Part shown: in pieces, positions 14,970 through 19,002 of the stretch
Layout: every line of letters begins with the position of its first letter
How positions within the stretch are numbered: the stretch's first letter is position 1
Origin: Sutterella sp.
Lineage (GTDB): Bacteria > Pseudomonadota > Gammaproteobacteria > Burkholderiales > Burkholderiaceae_F
NCBI GenBank assembly: GCA_020025965.1
Contig: JAHHRG010000038.1
Location: 1-19,002, forward strand
DNA: 19,002 nucleotides
Direction of reading: 5' to 3'
Made by a program: the position numbers and the translations under genes
Notes under the pieces: generated by a model
Seen by the model: only the letters and a program-made list of their open reading frames with translations
What the model was told of the DNA's origin: nothing
Database searches by the model: none

Positions 14970-15321
14970 GGTGTTCCTCCTTCGTGAGCGCGGCAAGCTG
15001 GGTGCGCGGATAGTAATGCGTATGGAGCAGTTCGTGCATCAGATGGTCAACGGGTTTCGCATCCAAATCCTTGTAGATCTGAAGACAGGTCGGATTCTGA
15101 TGCGAGCTCGTGAGCCCCAAAGCCTGGCAGAGCTTGTCGTCACGATAAAGACCGTGCTGACGGGCCTTGATCACGATGCCGCGACGGGCAATCATATCGT
15201 TCAAGGCGTAGCCGCAGATCGATACGGCGGCGATGCAGAGACCCGTCACTTTAAGAAAGCCTCGGCGACCCAGGATGATCGCGGCGGGGCGTTCCGTATA
15301 ACAATATTTTTCAGAAAACAT
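14962..15321 (-). CDS. hydB: [FeFe] hydrogenase small subunit with Tat signal
   Basis: A 119-residue protein of the iron hydrogenase small-subunit family (Fe_hyd_SSU). A twin-arginine signal is visible: GRRGFLKVTG (Arg19-Arg20) followed by a hydrophobic stretch to about residue 38. The mature part ends in QNPTCLQIYKDLDAKPVDHL and LLHTHYYPR, close to the Desulfovibrio periplasmic HydB pattern that wraps the catalytic subunit. The catalytic subunit has no signal of its own, so the folded pair is presumably exported together by Tat. ATG at 15321 has AAGGA about 8 nt upstream, 30 nt after the hydA stop. Confidence 0.88.
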   Translation of the reverse strand: MFSEKYCYTERPAAIILGRRGFLKVTGLCIAAVSICGYALNDMIARRGIVIKARQHGLYRDDKLCQALGLTSSHQNPTCLQIYKDLDAKPVDHLMHELLHTHYYPRTQLAALTKEEHHG

Positions 15322-15351
15322 TTGAATTCCTTGAGTGGTGCAGTCTGGACA

Positions 15352-16710
15352 TTAGACCTTGAGCGGCAGGGGCAGCGTCGGATTGAGCCAAGCGGTGCCG
15401 ACCGGTTGGACGGGCTGACCGCCGCCGTTGACACAGCCGCCGGGGCAGTTCATCACTTCGATGAAGTGATAGCGGTTCTTGTCGCGGCGCACGCGGTCCA
15501 AGACTTCTTTAAGCCCCTGATTGGCACCGTTCACCACGCAGATGCGAATGTCGACGACCTTGCCGCCCAAAGCCTTCACGGGCACGGGAATCGTGGCTTC
15601 GATAATTGCGTTGTCGTAACCGCGAACGATCTTAATGTCGGCATTGGCGAGTTCTTCACCGGACAACACAAAGTAAGCCGTACGAAGCGCCGCTTCCATC
15701 ACGCCGCCCGAGCAACCGAAGATCGTACCGGCACCCGTATAAACTTCGAGCGCACCGCGTTCGCGGGTCTTCGGGAAGGTGAGCGGATTGATGCCTTTGC
15801 GACGCATCAATTCGGCCAAATCGCGAGCCGTCAAAGAGGCATCGACGTCCGGGTAGGAAGGCGTATCGGCCGGAATGACGCCGTTTTTGATCGCCCACTG
15901 CCACGCGTGATTGAATTCGGGACGCGAAGCTTCAAGAATCTTCGACGTGCAAGGCGTGCAGGAGACCATATAGATTTGGCGCGGATCGCAGTGGAAGATA
16001 GCCTGAGCAGCCCAGGTCTTCGCAATCGGCCCGCCCATCTGAATCGGGGAGCAGGCGGTCGACAAGTGCGGCAGCATGTCGGCATGGAAAGTTTCGGCAT
16101 TGCGAACCCAAGCCGGACAGCAGGACGTGAAGTGCGGGAACGGATGGTGAGCCATCATATCCACATCTTCGCCGCGCTGGCCGAGGAGCCAGTACTGGAC
16201 TTTCTTCACAAATTCCGTCCCTTCTTCGAGAATCGTCTGGTCGGCGGAATTGTTAACGTCATAAACCTTAAAGCCGAGAGCTTCGAGCGCACCGTTCATC
16301 TGCTCGGTGGAGAGTTCGCCCGCTTTGCCGCCGAATTCTTCGGCGATCGAAACGCGAACGGCAGGCGACGGATGCGCCACGCAGATACGGGTCTTATCGG
16401 CCAACGCGCGTTCGACTTCTTCCACGAAGCTCATCTGTTCAATAGCTTCGAAGGGGCAAGCCAAAAGACACTGACCGCAGGAGACGCAGCTCTGATCGTC
16501 AATCTCGTGTTTGGCACCGAGGCCGCCGTTAATGGCATTGGTCGGACAGAACTTGCGGCAGGTGTCGCAACCGACGCAGCGGTCTTTGTTGATCTTAATA
16601 ATCCCGCGCAATTCTCCGCGACGGATATTGCCGACAAAGGCAGGACCCTTCAATCCGCGAGGATCGTCCCCGGGAAGGAAGGTCTTAATGGTGATGGTTT
16701 CTTTTGTCAT
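15352..16710 (-). CDS. hydA: [FeFe] hydrogenase catalytic subunit
   Basis: Reversible H2 oxidation at an H-cluster, here probably H2 uptake into the quinone pool. The 452-residue protein has two [4Fe-4S] ferredoxin motifs (Cys45, 48, 51, 55 and Cys75, 78, 81, 85), then the H-cluster domain: L1 TSCCPAW (195-201), L2 TPCTSK (252-257) and L3 EVMNCPGGC...GGGQP (from 418). The usual L2 is MPC; the Met is Thr here. All cluster-binding Cys are kept, including the proton-relay Cys in L1. There is no signal peptide; export probably rides on the Tat signal of the small subunit. ATG 16710 is preferred over the upstream GTG (16731) because GGAG precedes it. The maturases HydE, HydF and HydG are not in the window. 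Confidence 0.93.
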   Translation of the reverse strand: MTKETITIKTFLPGDDPRGLKGPAFVGNIRRGELRGIIKINKDRCVGCDTCRKFCPTNAINGGLGAKHEIDDQSCVSCGQCLLACPFEAIEQMSFVEEVERALADKTRICVAHPSPAVRVSIAEEFGGKAGELSTEQMNGALEALGFKVYDVNNSADQTILEEGTEFVKKVQYWLLGQRGEDVDMMAHHPFPHFTSCCPAWVRNAETFHADMLPHLSTACSPIQMGGPIAKTWAAQAIFHCDPRQIYMVSCTPCTSKILEASRPEFNHAWQWAIKNGVIPADTPSYPDVDASLTARDLAELMRRKGINPLTFPKTRERGALEVYTGAGTIFGCSGGVMEAALRTAYFVLSGEELANADIKIVRGYDNAIIEATIPVPVKALGGKVVDIRICVVNGANQGLKEVLDRVRRDKNRYHFIEVMNCPGGCVNGGGQPVQPVGTAWLNPTLPLPLKV

Positions 16711-16753
16711 CGCTAATACTCCGGATGGCACTGTAGGGGTCGAGCCTGATGAC

Positions 16754-16783
16754 GCGATGTCGGATTTCCCCTTCCGACATCGC
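16754..16783 (-). promoter_or_regulatory. 11-bp perfect hairpin in the hydA leader
   Basis: GCGATGTCGGA and TCCGACATCGC pair perfectly around an 8-nt loop, about 44 nt upstream of the hydA start. No T run follows, so it is not a terminator. It could protect the mRNA 5' end or be a protein or RNA regulatory site. Confidence 0.55.
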
Positions 16784-16816
16784 TTCAGTCAGGGCACGTG
16801 AAGCGGAGATACGGTT

Positions 16817-16873
16817 GGATTCGTAGCCCTGGAAATTTCGTTCGTTATTTTGTTGTCCGAATCCTCGGATTCG
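16817..16873. promoter_or_regulatory. GGATTCG repeats, including a palindrome
   Basis: CGAATCC-TC-GGATTCG (16858-16873) is a perfect dyad with 7-bp arms. A third GGATTCG half-site occurs at 16817-16823, exactly 50 bp from the one at 16867-16873, about five helical turns. The arrangement fits a multi-site regulator upstream of hydA; no known consensus is recognised. Confidence 0.4.
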
Positions 16874-16982
16874 ATCTTTTAACAGTCATTCGAACGACGG
16901 GCACAAAACGTTCGGCCGCCTCTCAATCCTGAGTCTAGGGATGAGTGACTTTGACGGAAACCCTTCTACCGTAGGGGGTGGA

Positions 16983-16998
16983 TACTCCCAAGGTAGTA
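16983..16998. promoter_or_regulatory. 7-2-7 dyad, weakly NarL/NarP-like
   Basis: TACTCCC-AA-GGTAGTA has the 7-2-7 geometry of paired NarL/NarP heptamers (TACYYMT), with mismatches in both halves. It is nested in a CTACC...GGTAG dyad (16966-16996). The match is imperfect and could be chance. Confidence 0.2.
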
Positions 16999-17162
16999 GT
17001 CGGAGGTGTTTGAAATATCCAACTCTTTGCGCTTCGATTTCGTTCCTTTTAAAGAAATGTTTTGCAGGGATTTCAAAGAGACAAAAAACGTCGGACTGAA
17101 GTGGCGGACGTGAATGAGGAAAGCTCTCGAATACCTTCTCGCTCTTCCCGGAAGAAGAAAAG

Positions 17163-17181
17163 AAACGTTGACAGAACGTTT
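17163..17181 (-). terminator. Possible second terminator after ogt
   Basis: AAACGTT-GACAG-AACGTTT is a perfect 7-bp dyad. On the minus strand it is followed by CTTTTCTTCTT. It lies just beyond the better terminator at 17204-17229 and may be a backup. Confidence 0.4.
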
Positions 17182-17203
17182 TAGAGAGCCCTCTTTTTTA
17201 AAA

Positions 17204-17229
17204 CAAAAAAGGACTCTTCTCGAGTCCTT
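17204..17229 (-). terminator. Terminator of the flavoprotein-ogt unit
   Basis: A perfect 8-bp stem, AAGGACTC/GAGTCCTT, with loop TTCTC is followed on the minus strand by TTTTTTGTTTT (the first two T overlap the stem). It lies about 105 nt after the ogt stop codon. Confidence 0.85.
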
Positions 17230-17333
17230 CGTTCCGGATATTGATTTTCTTTATGGGCCGATACGTTTTGCCTTTTTTCCGACCAATCGGTCTGTTTTTA
17301 TTCGTTTCCTGCAGGAGAATGAAAACGAATATT

Positions 17334-17891
17334 TCAGATTCCGAACAAACTCGGAGCGGATTCGCCATTTTTGCCGTAGATTTTTTGCTCGTGTTCGAGC
17401 AGTTGAGCCTTTCTCTCGATCCCGCCCGAGTAACCCGTGAGTCGGTGTCCGACCCCGACAATACGATGGCAAGGAATCAGGAGCAGAACGGGATTTTTAG
17501 ACAACGCCGTACCGATGCTGCGCGGCGTTACCCTGCCTCTACGACCGACACGCCGAAGATTGTCTTCGACCGCGCGGGCCAATTCACCGTAGGTCATCGT
17601 TTCACCGGGAGGGATTTCGGTCGTCGCCTTCCAGACGGCCATTTGAAAGGGCGTCCCGGTGAGAGAAATGAAGGGAAGTTCATCAAGCGTGTCGCGTTCG
17701 CCCTTTTCGTACGCCCGAATCCACTTGATTAAGCCGGCTATAGTGACTGCGTCCTCTTGCGAAACGGCCGCTCTATCCATTTGAAAGCCCTCGTCGACAC
17801 CGTCCTCAACGAATCGAAGCGCCGAGATACTTCCCTCGCTGAATTCGACCTTCATCACGCCGAATAAGGTATCGATCAAAGCGGCCGTCAT
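17334..17891 (-). CDS. ogt: Methylated-DNA-[protein]-cysteine S-methyltransferase
   Basis: A suicide DNA-repair protein that moves alkyl groups from O6-alkylguanine to its own Cys. The 185-residue protein has the N-terminal Ogt/Ada-type domain (about 1-75) and the C-terminal methyltransferase domain: TPFQMAVWKAT, IPPGETMTYGELA, SIGTALSKNP, and the active site IPCHRIVG with Cys141, then GYSGGIERKAQLL. Between YGELA and the SIGTALS recognition helix there are roughly eight extra, mostly basic, residues (113-120 rich in Arg) compared with usual family members. ATG 17891 has AGGA about 9 nt upstream. It follows the flavoprotein gene by 13 nt and is probably cotranscribed with it, though no functional link is evident. 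The symbol ogt is used in the general sense. Confidence 0.92.
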   Translation of the reverse strand: MTAALIDTLFGVMKVEFSEGSISALRFVEDGVDEGFQMDRAAVSQEDAVTIAGLIKWIRAYEKGERDTLDELPFISLTGTPFQMAVWKATTEIPPGETMTYGELARAVEDNLRRVGRRGRVTPRSIGTALSKNPVLLLIPCHRIVGVGHRLTGYSGGIERKAQLLEHEQKIYGKNGESAPSLFGI

Positions 17892-17904
17892 TCACCATGT
17901 CCTT

Positions 17905-19002
17905 TTAGTCTTCGCGAATCAGCGTTCTCGCGGCAATGCGTCCGAAAGAAGCGGCCGCAGCGAGCGTATCGCCGTAAAGCGGTTTTTCACCGTGAATGCC
18001 GCCCGTGACGTCACCCGCCGCCACCAGCCCTCGGATGGGTTTGCCCTTACGCGAAATAACGCGAGCCGAGGTGTCGATTTCAAGTCCCCCTAAGGAAGTC
18101 ATGATTGTCGGGTACAGCTTTGAAAGGCAATAGGGTTTCCCGATCGGCTTAATGAGCGCCGACGGTTTTCCGAGAGGATCGGGCTCATTGACAAGCGAAC
18201 GAGTACTGTAAGCCTTGGTTTCGGCAATCAGTCTTTCACGAAAGTCGGCCGGTACACTCTCATCGTTTTGTTCGTCGTCATGACAAACCAACCAGGCTTC
18301 GGCGCCCTTCTGACGAAAAACGGCTTCGAGCAAAGTATCTTCGGTCACGTCTTCGCGAATGAAGCGTTGGGCGTCGCTATTGAGCAAAATAAATTTCGAG
18401 GGATCGATCGGCAGACAATAGGCCGTCGTTTTGAAACCCAAGGAAAAGAACGGCATCCCGATCAGACCGGCGCCGATGTCGGCGGCTGCCAACATCACTT
18501 CGCCCGTTGCGCCTTCGCCCGACAAGACGACAGCCTCGCGGTAACCGGGGCCGTGCAGACGAAGTAAATCGGGATTCTGAGAAAAACCGCCGGAAGCCAA
18601 TACCACTCCCAATCGGGCGTTAAATCCGGCTTTTACCACTTGACCGTCAGCGGTCTTTACTTGCGCTATGACACCCGAGACACGACCGAAACGATCTCGA
18701 GTAATTTCCGTTACCTGCGTATCGGTCAGGACGGGTACATTGAATTTGGCGAGGCAGTCGGATAAGACGCGGATATAGGCTTCCCCTTTACCCGTAGCCG
18801 GCAGATGCGTTCTCGGGAATCGGGATCCTGGCACCTGGGAGACGTTTTCTTCAAAGACGAGCCCCAAGTCTTCAAGCCAGCGAAGCGTTTCGCCCGCTTC
18901 GTATGCCATGGTTTTGAGGAGTTCCTTACGACCTTTTTGCCGGCCGTTTTCCCAGGCCTGCATCCAGTGTTTTTCGGCTGTCTTCAACGCGCAAGCGGAT
19001 CT
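17905..19002 (-). CDS. FAD-dependent reductase, flavocytochrome c family (partial, 5' end off window)
   Basis: The 3' part of a fumarate reductase/succinate dehydrogenase-type flavoprotein (FAD_binding_2). The frame stays open to the window edge, so the TTG at 18987 is not a real start; the N-terminal part with the GxGxxG FAD motif lies outside. Visible are AGETLRWLEDLGL (capping region start), VVLASGGFSQN, GEGATGEVMLAAADIGA, SLGGLEIDTSARVI and GLVAAGDVTGGIHG, the family's C-terminal FAD motif. Where fumarate and urocanate reductases have HHTMGG and GxNRLGGN, this protein has MTSLGG and GEKPLYGD, so a substrate-binding His and the catalytic-pocket Arg are missing. The substrate is therefore unlikely to be fumarate and cannot be named. 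ogt follows by 13 nt. Confidence 0.85.
   Translation of the reverse strand, partial: RSACALKTAEKHWMQAWENGRQKGRKELLKTMAYEAGETLRWLEDLGLVFEENVSQVPGSRFPRTHLPATGKGEAYIRVLSDCLAKFNVPVLTDTQVTEITRDRFGRVSGVIAQVKTADGQVVKAGFNARLGVVLASGGFSQNPDLLRLHGPGYREAVVLSGEGATGEVMLAAADIGAGLIGMPFFSLGFKTTAYCLPIDPSKFILLNSDAQRFIREDVTEDTLLEAVFRQKGAEAWLVCHDDEQNDESVPADFRERLIAETKAYSTRSLVNEPDPLGKPSALIKPIGKPYCLSKLYPTIMTSLGGLEIDTSARVISRKGKPIRGLVAAGDVTGGIHGEKPLYGDTLAAAASFGRIAARTLIRED

Larger units (their letters stand above)
16711..17333. other. 623-bp region upstream of the hydrogenase operon
   Basis: No convincing gene is present. From the hydA start outward the region holds an 11-bp perfect hairpin (16754-16783), three copies of GGATTCG including a palindrome (16817-16873), a 7-2-7 dyad (16983-16998) inside a larger CTACC/GGTAG dyad, and two hairpins downstream of the alkyltransferase gene (17163-17229). 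I could not assign a promoter with confidence. A 108-residue plus-strand reading (17114-17440) is antisense to the alkyltransferase and is not accepted. Confidence 0.6.

Noticed and set aside
14905..16716. 603-residue plus-strand ORF antisense to the hydrogenase genes
   Set aside because: The minus strand carries clear hydA, hydB and cytochrome b genes with ribosome sites and family motifs; the plus-strand reading has no recognisable family and is a codon-bias shadow.
16708..16731. GTG start for hydA adding seven residues
   Set aside because: ATG 16710 has GGAG at good spacing inside the added segment.
17010..17030. FNR-type site near TTTGAAATATCCAA
   Set aside because: The halves do not match TTGAT-N4-ATCAA well enough to claim.
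17114..17440. 108-residue plus-strand ORF downstream of ogt
   Set aside because: It runs through a terminator hairpin and into the antisense of ogt, with no family resemblance.
1..19002. CRISPR arrays, insertion sequences, tRNA genes
   Set aside because: No regular repeat-spacer pattern, transposase, terminal inverted repeat or tRNA-like fold was seen.

Overview
The window reads as a chromosomal segment of a gut-type betaproteobacterium, most likely Burkholderiales family Sutterellaceae (Sutterella/Parasutterella group). The pointers are a betaproteobacterial general porin with a C-terminal Phe, an rRNA-operon-type promoter and leader at the left edge, and an anaerobic-respiration gene set ([FeFe] hydrogenase, menaquinone synthesis, flavocytochrome c-type reductase). 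The family assignment is inferred from recognised sequence style, not from a search.

Layout. 1-135 (minus): promoter and boxB/boxA-like leader that look like the start of an rRNA operon leaving the window on the left. 243-1413 (minus): porin gene with tandem terminators. 1414-2124: 711 bp without a gene, ending in a structured element and a terminator just before two tandem MarC-family membrane protein genes (2125-3459, plus). 3552-14178: an aromatic/menaquinone block in three transcription units: aroB-aroA-aroC (plus), a DAHP synthase gene (minus, meeting aroC tail to tail), and menF-menD-menC-aroE/aroK fusion-aroQ (plus). 14226-14278: a bidirectional terminator. 14298-16710 (minus): a three-gene [FeFe]-hydrogenase operon (catalytic subunit, Tat-signal small subunit, FdnI-like cytochrome b). 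16711-17333: a 623-bp control region rich in dyads. 17334-19002 (minus): an O6-alkylguanine-DNA alkyltransferase gene and the 3' part of an FAD-dependent reductase gene that runs off the right edge.

How it fits together. DAHP synthase, AroB, AroQ, AroE/AroK, AroA and AroC cover every step from PEP plus erythrose-4-P to chorismate. MenF, MenD and MenC take chorismate towards menaquinone; MenB, MenE, MenH, MenA and UbiE/MenG are not in the window. A periplasmic hydrogenase with a quinone-linked cytochrome b and a flavoprotein reductase are plausible users of that quinone.

Most notable observations: (i) an identical-arm palindrome, TGTACC-N4-GGTACA, occurs only upstream of aroB and between the divergent DAHP synthase and menF genes, so all three units may share one undescribed regulator; (ii) the aro proteins (except DAHP synthase) look Clostridia-like and the men proteins Bacteroidota-like, suggesting a mosaic assembled by transfer in a betaproteobacterial chromosome; (iii) the [FeFe] hydrogenase has an unusual cytochrome b partner and a Met-to-Thr change in the H-cluster L2 motif; (iv) the flavoprotein lacks the His and Arg expected of fumarate reductases.
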